A DNA stretch of 64,000 bases. Origin: Hirsutella rhossiliensis. Lineage: Eukaryota; Ascomycota; Sordariomycetes; Hypocreales; Ophiocordycipitaceae. The notes under the pieces are model-generated. The model ran no database searches, was not told where the DNA came from, and saw only the letters and a program-made list of their open reading frames with translations. Every line of letters begins with the position of its first letter. Positions within the stretch are counted from its first letter, which is position 1. A program made the position numbers and the translations under genes. Shown piece by piece: positions 37,916 to 48,555 of the stretch. The stretch covers positions 7,626,001 to 7,690,000 of the forward strand of contig NW_025408667.1 of the NCBI RefSeq assembly GCF_020360975.1, in the 5' to 3' direction.

Positions 37916-38229
37916 ATGGGCGGCTCGGCCTTCAGCGCCGGCAACGCGCCGCTCCACACGCCGCGCATGCCCAGGCCCGTCTACGACGCCGTCAAGCAGC
38001 GCTGCACCGCCGTCCTGGCCGAGCTGTACCACTGCGTCGGCACGCCGCTCGAGGGGCCCGGCAAGCTCGACTTTGGCGACGTGGACCTGGTCGTCGCGAG
38101 CCCGCGAGACGGCGGCGCTGCGTCCTCCCACGATGCCCTGCGCAGCATCGCGGTCGCCCTCGGAGCCGCGCGGGCCATTTTCCGCGACAAAGCACCCTCC
38201 AGCCTGGCCCTCCCCTGGCCCGCCGCCGA

Positions 38230-38266
<37 letters not shown>

Positions 38267-39190
38267 CATGATGGATCCCGTGAGCGGCACGTCCAGGTCG
38301 ACGTGTTCATCTGCGCCTCCGCCGACGCCCTGCGCTGGCTGCTCTTCAAGCACGCCCACGGCGACGCGTGGATCCTGCTCGGCTCCGTCATCCGCCCCTA
38401 CGGCCTGACCGTCGACGACGACGCGCTGTGGCTGCGCGTCGCCGACATCGAGCCCGTCGACCGCGCCCGCGCAAAGGTGCGCCTCACCGCCGACCCGCAC
38501 CGCGTCCTCGACTTCCTCGGCCTGCCCGTCGCGCGCTTCGCCGAGGGGCCCTTTGCCAGCGCCGACGACCTGTTCGAGTACGTCGCCCAGTGTCGCATGC
38601 TCTGGGTGCCGCCGGCGGGGAGTGGCTCCGCCGACGACCACGGCGCCGCCGCAGACGCCGTCACGCTCAAGTCCAACGACCGCCGCCGCCTCAAGCAGCG
38701 CCCCGTCTTCCGCCGCTGGGTCGACGACTTCATCCCCCGCTGCCGCGCGGCAGGCCGCTTCGCGACAGCGCAGACGACACGCGAGGCCACCACGAGCGAA
38801 GCCCTTGCCCGCTTCGGCGCCGAAGCCGCCTATGCCGCACGCCGCACCGCCTTCCTGCAGGAGCGGCAGACGCTCGCGATCCGCAACGAGCTGCAGCGCG
38901 CCGCGGTGACGGCTCCCATCCCCGTCGACGTGGTGGCCACCATCTACCGCGCGTGCCTGGCCAAGGCGCTGCGGGCCGTGGTGCTCGGCGGCGACGCGTC
39001 GTACGGCGTCGTGCCGGAGGAGGCGCTGCGCGGCGACGATGGCTTCTTCTGCGTCGAGCGCGTCGAGGCGTTTGTGAGGCGCTGCCGTGATGAGCTGGGT
39101 GCTGCGGCTATGGAGCGCCATTGGGTTCGGTTTGAGGCCTATCACCGTGGCCGGCTGGCGGCCCGCGAGGCTGCTGCCACGACTGGCTGA
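37916..39190 (+). CDS. Nucleotidyltransferase-like protein, conserved hypothetical
   Basis: Intronless, 424 aa. The segment GKLDFGDVDLVVASPRD (about residues 48-64) resembles the G...D-x-D signature of the nucleotidyltransferase fold. HVQVDVFICASADALRWLLFKH supplies a further Asp-bearing strand (VDV), and WILLGSVIRPYGLTVDDDALWLRV follows. Between these parts lies a run of 13 or 14 Asp residues encoded by GAC/GAT triplets (about 38228-38270). The C-terminal half is Arg/Ala-rich and helical. Codon use is strongly GC-biased. The substrate and cellular role are unknown; no partner gene is evident. The start ATG at 37916 is the first one before the conserved region. Confidence 0.75.
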
Positions 39191-39633
39191 GGTTGCTTGT
39201 GTGTCCGGATTGGGGGAAAGGGGGGGTTGATGCAGGCTTGGACAGGCGAGTGGCGGGATGCCTCGATGCTAAACGTCGTATGATGATCACGAAGCAGAGG
39301 CGTTAATTAATCAGGGCCCCTTACGACGCCAAGATAGAGCCCGACTCCAAAATAAATGCCCCAGGTCACAAACATTCCCCCTGCTTTGACGTCTAGCAAC
39401 CTCCCCACGTCAAAGCCAGGCGCCAGCAACAATCACAGGCACTATCACAGCAGCATGGATGAAAGCTCAACCGTCCTGGAGAAGTCATGTTCAACATACA
39501 TACAAGTGAAGGTGTAAGAATAACCCCTTAATGTACAGTTAGTTTCCACGGCCGCCCACCGACGGCGCACCAGCTACCCTCGCGGCATACCTATATTTTC
39601 AACCCTCCCCACACCCTGCACATGTCGAGACAC
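39191..39633. other. Intergenic region between convergent genes
   Basis: No gene supported. Probable 3' regions of the flanking convergent genes. Confidence 0.55.
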
Positions 39634-40905
39634 TTAGAGCAGGCCACCGAGCAGGCCGCCGGCGCCTTGCTGCGCAGGCTGTTGAGGGGCCTGGGCGTCG
39701 GCAGGTTCAGCGCCGTCGTCGGCGTCAGCGCCGTCCGGAGAAGCATCGCCATCGGTGGCGTCGCCGCCTTCCTGGCGGGCCTTGAGCAGACCGCCGGCGC
39801 CCTGGCTGTCGGCGGGCTCAGCGGCGGAATCATCAGCATCAGCCTCGTCGTCCAGCTGGCGAGCCCTCAGCAGGTTGCTGGCGCCCTCGCTGTCAGCGGG
39901 TTCGGCATCGGAATCATCGCCGTCGGCGTCATCATCGGCCTCGCTGTCTAGCTGGCGAGCCTTCAGGAGGCCACCAGCGTTCTCGCTGTCGTCAGAGTCG
40001 GCATCAGCGTCGGCATCTTCCTGGCGGGCCTTGAGCAGACCACCCAGAAGGCCTCCCTTCTTGCCATCCTGAGCAGGCTGCTCCGTGGCCGCGGCATCGG
40101 CAGCATTCGAATCTCCCTCGTCAGCATCGGCACCGCCGTCGTCCTGACGAGCCTTGAGCAGACCACCCAGAAGGCCTCCCTTCTTGCCATCCTGAGCAGG
40201 CTGCTCCGGAGCTGCGGCATCGGAAGCATCCGAATCTCCATCGCTAGCCTCAGCACCGCCGTCGTCCTGGCGAGCCTTGAGCAGACCACCCAGAAGTCCT
40301 CCCTTCTTGCCATCCTGAGCAGGCTGCTCCGGAGCCGCGGCATCGGAAGCACCCGAATCTCCATCGCTAGCATCGGCGCCGCCGTCGTCCTGACGAGCCT
40401 TGAGCAGACCACCCAAAAGACCTCCCTTCTTGCCATCCTGAGCAGGCTGCTCCGGAGCCGCGGCATCGGAAGCACCCGAATCTCCATCGCTAGCATCGGC
40501 GCCGCCATCGTCCTGACGAGCCTTGAGCACACCACCTAGAAGGCCTCCCTTCTTGCCATCCTGTGCAGGCTGCTCCGGTGCGGCGGCGGTACCGTCCTCG
40601 CCGTCGTCCTGACGAGCCTTCAGGATGCCGCCTGAGCCGCTGCCGCCGGGCAGACCGGGCAGAGAACCGGCCTGGGCAGCCTGCTCCGCGGGCTGAACAG
40701 CGGGACCTGCCGTGCCACCGGCGCTCTTGCTCATGGCCTGTCGTTCTGATTAGCCTCGGGTCTTTTCTTCCCATCATGCGTCGCCGTTTTCGGCATGACT
40801 ACAGCCGGAATAAGCAACAGTAACCAGGAGATGGCTTACATCCGTCAGGAGAGGGGCAGCCTGGGCCGTGGCGGCCAGGAGGGCGCAGACGTTTAGAAAC
40901 TTCAT
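39634..40905 (-). CDS. Secreted acidic protein built of LKARQ tandem repeats
   Basis: Two exons on the minus strand, 40905-40840 and 40737-39634, give 389 aa. The 102-nt intron has GTAAGC and CAG ends. Exon 1 encodes a clear signal peptide (MKFLNVCALLAATAQAA). The mature part holds nine units, each beginning (I/V/L)L(K/R)ARQ. The first five carry AAAPEQPAQDGKKGG (one has AATEQ) and three central units are almost identical 41-mers; the last four are more diverged and very Asp/Glu-rich. The protein ends LLGGLL. Cleavage after AR would release peptides starting with Gln, and KK pairs offer a second possible site for kexin-like processing (inference). It has no Cys and no known enzyme domain. It could be a peptide precursor, a wall protein or an effector-like repeat protein. 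Confidence 0.82.
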
Positions 40906-41700
40906 TGTGGAAAAACGGGGCGTCGAACGAATCAATAAAGACACTGAACCAAGGAGCGTGATGAATTCTCTAAGGATAAAGGAGCGTGTGTCAAGTTGGG
41001 TCTTGGCGGTTGACTGATCCCGCCTATCCCCAGGCGCGGCTTTCGCCCATCTTTATACACGGCTCGGATGTACGCTTCCCAGGGTTTCCCTCTGTCCCAT
41101 CCTTGCTTTTCCCATTCCCCCCCTGACAGGGCCTGGGCACCGGCTTAAGCGCAGATCTCGGGGGCTCATTTCCAGCCTAGAAGGAAAAGAAAGCCGGCAT
41201 GCGCTCAGCCCCCTGCCTATCAGTTGCGCTGGCGCGAAGCGAGCAGCAAGCCAGGCGAGGCGGCAGGATGAGCGGCTGCGAGGAAAAAAGAAAGAGAGAC
41301 AAGCCCGGGAAATGTCTCACTCTAGCGGACGGGCGGGATATGAATGCCGCCAGCTTTGCGCGACACACCCTTTTGGGGACTTGTCAATCCCGTCCAAGCG
41401 CTGCCGCTGTCTGCACCGGCGCTACCGCACAAGAAATGAGCTTGATTTACCATGATGGCAAGCTTTCGAGTCTGTTTTTTTTACTTGTCTCACGGCGGCC
41501 CGTCCAGTCCTGTGATTGCTGCGTGGCACGGCCCAGAGTCTGGGCCTCCCTGACGCCCCGTCATCATCGTGGCACCGGGGCCAGTTCACCGACATCTGGC
41601 AGTGGCTGTGGGCTGCCTTTGCCAAACAGAGTGCCACTCCCGCACTCCCGCATACCGGACGCTTTTCAGCCGCAATTCCCTCCGATAGTTTCCTCCGGGG
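40906..41700. other. Intergenic region
   Basis: No gene supported. It holds the promoter of the repeat-protein gene (minus) and the 3' region of the TMA20 homolog. Confidence 0.55.
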
Positions 41701-42371
41701 TCAGTCCGTGTTGAGCTTCCACAGGCCGTCGCCCAGAAAGTGCGCGTCCTCGATGACGGGCCCCTTGCCCTTGTCCTTGACCTCGTCGGTGCCGCAGACA
41801 AGCATGCCGACGGCGCAGGCCTCCGTCTTGTCCTCGGCCACAATGACGACGGGCTCGCCCTTTGCCAGCTCACGGCTCCAGCGGCCGTCGGCATCGGCGC
41901 GCTGGTTCATCTCGTCGCCCTCGGGCAGCTGCTTGGGGGCGCCGTCGACGGGCAGGCGGCCGCCCTTTGACGTCAGGCCGGGGGCCATGAGGGTGGCGCC
42001 CGAGAGGACGAAGCGGATGGCGCCGCGGTCGATGCGGATGGTGGGGAAGGCCTGGGGGAAGCGGTGGACGAGGCGCAGGTGCGGCATGAGGGGCGACATG
42101 TCCTGCTGGAAGAAGAGGGGCTCCGAGTCGAGCACGTAGAGCGTGTTGCGGTCTGGCAGCTTCATGCTCTCGAGCGAGGCCTTTTTGGGCAGGAACTCGT
42201 CGACGTGGGGCGTCAGCAGCGGGTACGTCGAGAGCAGAGACTGCCGCAGCGAGCGCTGGACCGACGACTTGAGCTTTTGCTTGGGCGAGGGCGAGAGACT
42301 GGCGGGACAAGGGTTAGCAACGATCGGCCAGAAGGTTGGAGATATGGGGAGGCTTACTCCTTTTTGAACAT
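41701..42371 (-). CDS. TMA20: Translation machinery-associated protein 20 (MCT-1 homolog, PUA domain)
   Basis: Partner of Tma22/DENR; the complex binds 40S subunits and acts in ribosome recycling and re-initiation in the cytoplasm. Two exons on the minus strand, 42371-42358 (only 14 nt) and 42298-41701, give 203 aa, close to the family's ~180-200. The splice GTAAGC...CAG joins MFKK to DLSPSPKQKLKSSVQRSLR, matching the family's N-terminal layout. The pre-PUA part has PHVDEFLPKKASLESMK. The PUA domain includes FPTIRIDRGAIRFVLSGATLMAPGLTS and ends with ...GPVIEDAHFLGDGLWKL. The gene is easily missed at the 5' end because of the tiny first exon. Confidence 0.93.
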
Positions 42372-43015
42372 GGTGGCGGCCGTCGAGTATCTTCCTCGTC
42401 CAACGTCAAGGTCTCGTCTTCGTCTTCTTCCTTGGTCTTGTTCCTCGAGGCGTCACGTCTCCCCGGTACGAGAGGGAGCGACGGTTCGTCGGGGATTTTG
42501 GCTGGGGCGGTGCAGGGAGATCTCGGCTGTGATGAGCGAATACGACTTTGTATGTCTTGTGGCAGCTTGCTGGGGAAATAGTGTGACGCAGCGCAGTTGA
42601 AGCAGGTGGTGATGATGGATGAGGGAGTTGGGAGATGGGCAATGGCGGGGTAAATTCGTCCCTGGTGGGGTACCAAAGTCGCCTTACCCACCTACCCTGC
42701 ACCATGCCAAACGGGTGCGCCGAGCGGCAAAGCCACAAGCAGCAGAACCGCCTGATGGACCGACCTGGGCTGAGAATCATCGACATTACACATAATGAAG
42801 GCCCATGCATGTATCGACTGGCTACGCATTGATGAAAAGGCTGTCAAAATCAAATTGGACGACGCGTCACCACCTGTTCCGTGGACAACGGCCCTGCCAA
42901 AGCGCCTTTTCTACATCTTGGGCAATGTCAAGTTGTAGTATCCTTTGCACTATCCTTGCCCATGGCGCAAGTGTACTCTCATCATCCATCCACTGCTGCT
43001 GCAATGTCCGCCTAC
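42372..43015. other. Intergenic region
   Basis: No gene supported. It should contain the TMA20 promoter and the 3' UTR of the small inhibitor gene, both on the minus strand. Confidence 0.55.
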
Positions 43016-43332
43016 CTAGCCGTGCCCGACGTGGGTGACGATGCCGTCCTCGTTGAGGTAGACATTGAGGCGGTTCTCGTTGAGGTCCTTTGTCACCATG
43101 GCGCCGGGCGCGACGATGCGATGCTCCTGGGGCAGGTCCTTTTTGCAGAAGCACTGTTAAGTTTGGGGGTCAGCGTGCCAGGGCAACAAGGACAGCAACA
43201 GTCTGACGGCAGAGAGAGAGTTACCTCGGCATTGGACTCGGAGTCGTGCAGCTTCTTGCCCGAGAGCTTGTTTGTCCACTCCTCGGTCTTGTCGGCCGAG
43301 GCAGACGTGACGCCGGGCGCGATGAGCGGCAT
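43016..43332 (-). CDS. Small I78-family peptidase inhibitor-like protein
   Basis: Two exons on the minus strand, 43332-43225 and 43153-43016, give 81 aa. The 71-nt intron has GTAACT and CAG ends. The C-terminal half carries the hallmark of the I78 (potato-inhibitor-like) family: APGAMVTKDLNENRLNVYLN followed by EDGIVTHVGHG. In that family the exposed loop blocks serine proteases. There is no signal peptide from this start, so an intracellular role is suggested; the frame is open upstream, and an upstream exon cannot be excluded. CFCKK follows the splice. The target protease is unknown. Confidence 0.8.
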
Positions 43333-44536
43333 GACGGGGGGAGTCTCGATGCCAAAGGAGGGTCGCTGTATCTGAATGCTCGACAATGGTGCAAATGGGG
43401 AATACGGCTGCAGGCTAGGATTGTTGGTCTTCTTGCGATTCACGGGGGGATTTTTGTGGGGGGGTGAGCAAAAGGGGGATGAGATGTTTGTCCATGACGA
43501 TGATGATGGTGATGGAGGTGATGGAGGGGGATGATGCCATGATGGGCAATGACGTCGTCTCACGTGCCCCAATCGGATTACATAAACCCCTTTTGCCGCC
43601 TTGCTCTTCTTGTCTTGCAAGACAACTCCCTCTTCTTTCAAGTTTTGTCCTCGGTATCTTGTCGCCAGGTTCCCGGCGGACGTGAAGATCCTAGCGGGCC
43701 AGGGCTGGCGCGTGTGGCTGAGCACAAGAGCAATCAAAGACCACGATGCCAAGCCCCGGGTCCAATCTGGACGTCGTTGGTGGACATGGGTAATTACAGT
43801 ACAGGAGTGATGGATGGAGTCGGACAGACGGCGGCGACACATTCCATCCAGCTTGGTATCGTGGGGTGACCAGCCCAGAGACGCCCCCCTTGGAGAAATG
43901 GAAATCGTTCCACCGCAAAGGTGCTACCAGTGACGCTGCTAATTACCAGTGACGCTTACCATCTGGCGGGCAGCGGACGCCTGGATGCATTACCTAAGCT
44001 TGCAGTCTGAAACAGGAGACCGGTCCTCTATAAGGCCCGCCAATGCCTTTTCGGAACAAGCTTAAGAGCTTGAGAAGCAAGGGTTGCCTTGTGAAATGAT
44101 AGAATGAGCCTAACTTAAGCACTTGTCTTGTGAAGCCTAACACCTAACACATGCGCGTTTATATATTAGGTAAGTGGCGATAAAGCTCTAGGTAAGTATC
44201 GCGTAATGGCCTTAGGGCCATAGGCAATTTCAGATGCCCTTTCAGCTATCTATCTAAAGGGAAAGAGGAAAAAAAAGATTGCGAGCATAGGCGCCGAGCA
44301 GTGAGCTATATAGGCGATTAGGAGACTATTTTATAGACGCTGCTAGCGTCTAGAGGGAGGTGACCGTTTTTTTTTTGCTTTTTAGGGGTTATAATGCTAC
44401 AGCTAGACCCCGCATTCGATGGCATTACAGCTAACCCCGTTTAGTAACCTCACTTCTTTATAATCCGACTTCTTCATCAATCATATATTAATAAAGGAGT
44501 GTAATACATATCTAGCAGTCACAACATCAACTTCCT
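43333..44536. other. Intergenic region with AT-rich tract (left edge of accessory island)
   Basis: No gene supported. From about 43985 to 44520 base composition becomes A/T-rich, with repeated taggtaag-like motifs and a T run near 44360. This resembles a decayed repeat. It separates the conserved TMA20/I78 pair from the oxygenase and toxin-like genes. Confidence 0.55.
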
Positions 44537-45856
44537 TCACCCGACCGTCTCTTGCTGCTGGTCTAATTGCTTGGCCTCGGACTGTTTCTTCAGCGCTAGG
44601 GGCAGTAAGTCCGGAAACCACTTCCTCGCTACGTCCTGGTAGCTCGTCAACATGTTAACGAAGATAGTATCGCCAGCGCAGCTATTAAAGAGTCCCGAGA
44701 AGAAGGTATCTGCATCCGATACTACCTTCTCGCCCTTGACCAGGTTGGCGATAGGGGGGGGGATGTCCAGGAGCAGGTCCTCGGGCATCAGACGCAGGTT
44801 CACGTGTTGGAAAAAGGGAATCGATATACGGGGCCCTAACGACTTCCCGCTCCGGTCTATAAAGCCTTCTGGCCTTAAATGGACACGATGGGTCGTCGCT
44901 GTGCAGACCCCAGCCGTCAGCGTCTCGAGCAGACGGCCGATGTTAATCACTAGAGTCCCTGGGATAGGAGGAACCGGGATCCATGCGCCTGACTTATTCT
45001 GCACCTCGAGGCACTCGTGCTCCCCTCCCTGCAGTAGGTATGTCATAAAGACGCCGTCCTTGTGGGGCCCTACGCCTCGACGGCCCCATGCTGCCGTCGT
45101 CTGCTCCGAGGGCGGCGGGTATCTCATCACCTTTAAGCGGCTGAACGGAGAATCGTCAAAGAGCCTAGTCAGCGAGGTGGATGCCAGGTCCAGTGCCTCG
45201 GCAACCAGAACTGTAAAGTCTGCAGCCAGGTCTTGCACGGCGGAGAGATAGCCTTCGAGGGCGCTGCGGAAGCCGGGAAGCGCAGTCTCGTCGGGCCACT
45301 AGGAGAGGAGCAGATCAGCCGGAGAAGGGGACGGCGCCTAGAACATGAACAAACCTGGCTCGGGCCTTGCAGGTTGAGATAGACGGGATCCTCGGGGCCC
45401 GGAGCAGGGAGGTTCGGACCAATCTGCAAGACGCCATGGCAGAGCCGGTTAGCCGAGGCACGGTCAACGCTCTCGGTCCGGCCGACGGCATACTGCAATA
45501 GATTCGTTATGATCGATCTCTGCCCCCGTCCTCTCGGCGTCTATCCTAGTTAAGTCTTAATACGGCTACCAAGATAGCACCACCGACCTTGCGTAGGCTT
45601 GCCTGTTGTAACCGAGAAAGTGCTTGCTGTGCACGGTTTCCATTTCGAGCTTCTTATCGAGCGGCAGGTCGAAGAAGGCCATGGAACGCTGCAAAGCCTC
45701 TTGCTGCACCTGTTCCGGGAGCGAGTGGTTCCGGACGTAGAGGAAGCCCACGCATACTAGGGCGTTTCGCAGCTCGGCCAGGAACTGCGGCTTGGTCGTA
45801 GGCGACCGCGCAAGCGATAGGTCAAGGATGGGGATCGCGGTGAAGTCGTCCTCCAT
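44537..45856 (-). CDS. 2-oxoglutarate/Fe(II) oxygenase of the isopenicillin N synthase-like family
   Basis: Three exons on the minus strand, 45856-45584, 45492-45355 and 45298-44537, give 390 aa. The N-terminal DIOX_N part begins AIPILDLSLARS and includes GFLYVRNHSLPEQV. The catalytic domain has GPHKDGVFMTYLL (iron ligands His216 and Asp218), THRV (third ligand His274) and RISIPFF (Arg294, 2-oxoglutarate binding). Such enzymes oxidise small molecules in secondary metabolism or catabolism; the substrate is unknown and no biosynthetic cluster surrounds it. The first donor (GTGGTG) is weak, and a ten-residue stretch near RASANRLCHG looks unlike the family, so a small intron there or slightly different junctions are possible. 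Confidence 0.82.
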
Positions 45857-46510
45857 GGTAGTGGCTGTTGGTAGAAGGGCCGAGCTGATGGACTTATACG
45901 CTGGTGTCGGGTCGTGGAAACGATGAGGAATCGCCGGGCGCTGCCAAAGCAAACATTGGGCTCCCAAGTAGGCTTTTCGGAGGGTTTCCCCCTAGCCATT
46001 CCATGTACTTGGGAATTGGCCAAGAGATTTCAGCCTAACTTACGCCGTACGGTAATCATGCTGAGATATCAAATTGGATGTCATAGGTCTGGGCGGTCAG
46101 CGGATTAGATTACCCCGCAGTTTACCGCCGATTACCGACCCGCTGCCCTTGACATGGCTCGGCGGAGGTGAGGTCAACTTCGGAGCACCATAAAGCGCGA
46201 AAGGCGGGACCGATGACAAGAAAAACAACTCGTCTGGATAGCCTGTGAGTCGTGCTATTAGAACGCATGCACCTAAGGCCCTACATCCTCTCGATTGCGA
46301 GGTTGCGGCGATTTGAAGCATTTTATGGCCTTGACGCACTGGAGGTACCGGTACAGCGACGCTTAGCAAGATAAGGAAGAGCCGCCTCCTGCGCTACCGT
46401 GGAATGGTGGCGAGCTGTGTGGCTTGTGGCTGGTGCATGAGGCGCAGCTAGCACGGATTGATTAGTGGCCCGAGCTTCCTTAAGGATGGGTGGGGTGGAA
46501 GAAAGACGTA
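45857..46510. other. Intergenic region
   Basis: No gene supported. Promoter of the oxygenase gene (minus strand), running to the TA target site of the inverted-repeat element. Confidence 0.5.
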
Positions 46511-46577
46511 CTAGTTAAAAGGCCACCCCGTCACGCTAAACGGCCACCCAAAAGTGGGTCAACTGTGGCTTGGTCGC
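46511..46577 (+). repeat. Left inverted repeat of the TA-flanked element
   Basis: 67 bp, matching the reverse complement of 47634-47700 except for one base (aact against aatt near position 53). Confidence 0.9.
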
Positions 46578-47633
46578 CGCGCAGCGCCGATGCCGCAAAG
46601 GTGTGTGCGCGCATTCGCTGCCGGCATCGAGGTGCGCGCCAGAGGGCATGTTGAAGCCGCAATTGAAGCCGCAAAGTGAAGCTGGCCGTGATGCAAATTC
46701 AAGTACGTAGGGCCATGTTCTTGGGGTCGTAGAAAACACACTTCCGTCAATTCAAATGCAGCGTTAACGCCGGTAGCTATAGTAGACCCTCTGCACACAA
46801 TTCCTGCTGTACAGACTCCTCCTCATCCACCTGCCGGTCCATCTCGTTAAAATCGGCTAAAGGGTCGTCTTCATCCTCTATATCCTCACCTCCTTGACGA
46901 ATTGAGGGTATCGGCATTGGCTGCGTGGCACAGCGAATCGTGCCCTGCGTCTCGCCCGGGCCAGTAAGCTCATCGTCAGAGTCAGGCGTGCGGCGTACGG
47001 CACGCTGATACGCTCGTGGCATCGCTGTGCCAGGCTCGTACGAATCGCCATTGGCTTGAAGGTATTCCAACCCCCGTTTGGTCACATCAGCAGCGCTGCC
47101 GGCGGTGTTGACGGTAGCAGCAGCAGCTTTCCCTCCAGCCTTGCCCCCAGCCTTGCGCTTCTTACCCGTAGCCTTCGTCTTCGTACTTTGGAGAGCCGCC
47201 GGCGCTGTGGACGGCGGCGGCCTTGTGGCCTCGCTGCGTTCGTCGGATTCCGCGATATCGTGTGCTGACGGCTCTCTCCGCGTGGCCGTTACGACCTCCT
47301 GCTGCCTCGAGGTTCAATGAGCCCTTGGGCCGGCCTTTCCCGTGCATAGGAGTGGATCGTGAGGAGCATCGTTAGGGCTTGTGCTCTGCCATGCCAGAGC
47401 TCGTCAACGTCATTCATTTCGAAGGGAACGGCGGCGGCGGCATTGGGCCGCTTGAAAATATCGTGACGGCAAGGAAGGCCAACCAAGACTTGACTTGAAG
47501 CCGCAGTGATGAAGAAGATCACAGCGGCCGGGCGGCGGCTTTTCTTGGTCGCTTGAAGCGGCATTCCTTGCCACAGCGCGGTATTCGCCCCCTATCTTCT
47601 GGAGCCCAAACTTTGCGGTATCGGACCTTGCGC

Positions 47634-47700
47634 GCGACCAAGCCACAATTGACCCACTTTTGGGTGGCCGTTTAGCGTGACGGGGTGGCCTTTTAACTAG
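47634..47700 (-). repeat. Right inverted repeat of the TA-flanked element
   Basis: Reverse complement of 46511-46577 with one mismatch; TA follows at 47701-47702. Confidence 0.9.
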
Positions 47701-47872
47701 TACCAAGAAAGACCCTTGAGTTCCTCAAGGCACTTGCAGTACGTACAGTAATTACTGACACATACGGCCACACCTGCTTGAAAGCATCCGATCCTGTATG
47801 CTCCCTAGTAGAGGCCTTTTTATGTGCGAGCTCTCACTTCTTCATTTATTTCTCGCCGCATCGTCAATCACC

Positions 47873-48526
47873 ATGTCCAAGCTGATCAAGGTGCTCCGGA
47901 CGCTCCCCACGAACCTATTCCGCGTCAACAATGGCCCGCAGGTGCGGCTGAGGGAGTGGTCCCGGCAGCGCCGCGTCTTCGACATTTGCCCGGCCAATGG
48001 ATTGGTGAAGCCGCTGGCTCTGGATCCAAAGTCGTACCGAGGTAAGGATGAGCAGCAACTCGGTTTCTCATTCAGCATTGATCCAACGGGCGTCTGATTA
48101 TCAAAGCACCTAATGGCGCCTCGATGCGGCCCAACTCGCCGTACCAGCAACACCTCGTCTCCAACCTATTTAGGGGCGACGGAGTCATCGTCTACTCCGT
48201 ACCGGCAGGTAAATACCATCAGTTGATACCTTGGAAATATACATATGTGTATGTATACAAAGACTGATGCTCATTGCCCAGGAACCCAGTTACCGCAAGA
48301 CCTGCTCCTCGTCCATGAGCGTACAGATCACTATTCCCTTCAGCCAGGTAGAGAAATGACGCTGCAAGGTAACGCATGCAGATACCCCGATAGTCATGCT
48401 AGGATGCTAACGTTGTCCTTGTTAGATTTGAATGATATCATTACGACTTTCTTGAGGCGTAATGCGACCGTCTACACGAGGGAGCAATGGCTTGAGGCCT
48501 ACCCCGAGCCGACTGAGCACGTGTAG
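47873..48526 (+). CDS. Small protein resembling the Tse2 ADP-ribosyltransferase toxin family
   Basis: Four exons, 47873-48041, 48107-48208, 48282-48368 and 48426-48526, give 152 aa. All introns are short (57-73 nt) with GTAA-type donors, and every junction restores frame. There is no signal peptide. The central part contains APNGASMRPNSP; then a stretch with V-P-A-G-T-x-L-P-x-D-L is followed by D-H-Y-S-L-x-P. This order matches the fungal and bacterial proteins grouped with Pseudomonas Tse2 (a type VI secretion effector with an ADP-ribosyltransferase-like fold) in domain databases, as I recall them. Homology rests on motif reading only; activity is not shown. All splice sites and the frame look intact. 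It lies 170 nt from the TA-flanked element and is convergent with an unknown gene. Confidence 0.7.
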
Positions 48527-48555
48527 ATTCACGCTCAACAAGGCCAGGGCGCCTC

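Larger units (their letters stand above)
46511..47700. mobile_element. 1.19-kb inverted-repeat element with TA target (Tc1/mariner- or pogo/Fot1-like, non-autonomous)
   Basis: It is flanked by TA (46509-46510 and 47701-47702) and bounded by about 67-bp inverted repeats with one mismatch: 46511-46577 and 47634-47700, each starting ctagttaaaaggccaccccg. The TA target suggests the Tc1/mariner superfamily, where fungal Fot1/pogo elements are common. The interior does not encode a recognisable DDE transposase. It has minus-strand open frames at 46777-47085 (acidic, LTGPGETQGT...DEEES) and 47162-47347 (begins MHGKGRPKGSLN, AT-hook-like). These may be remnants of one protein split by frameshifts. 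Most likely a deletion derivative mobilised in trans. Confidence 0.8.

Noticed and set aside
37814..39145. 443-aa minus-strand open frame opposite the nucleotidyltransferase-like gene
   Set aside because: Antisense shadow with a Val run mirroring the Asp codon repeat; no motif.
39634..40737. CRISPR-like array from the regular 123-nt repeats
   Set aside because: The repeats are coding (41-aa units in one frame after a signal-peptide exon), and CRISPR arrays are not expected in a fungal nuclear genome.
45430..45470. Possible 38-nt third intron within exon 2 of the 2-oxoglutarate oxygenase
   Set aside because: Removing it would shift the frame, and the length is below the normal fungal minimum; kept as coding but flagged in the feature.
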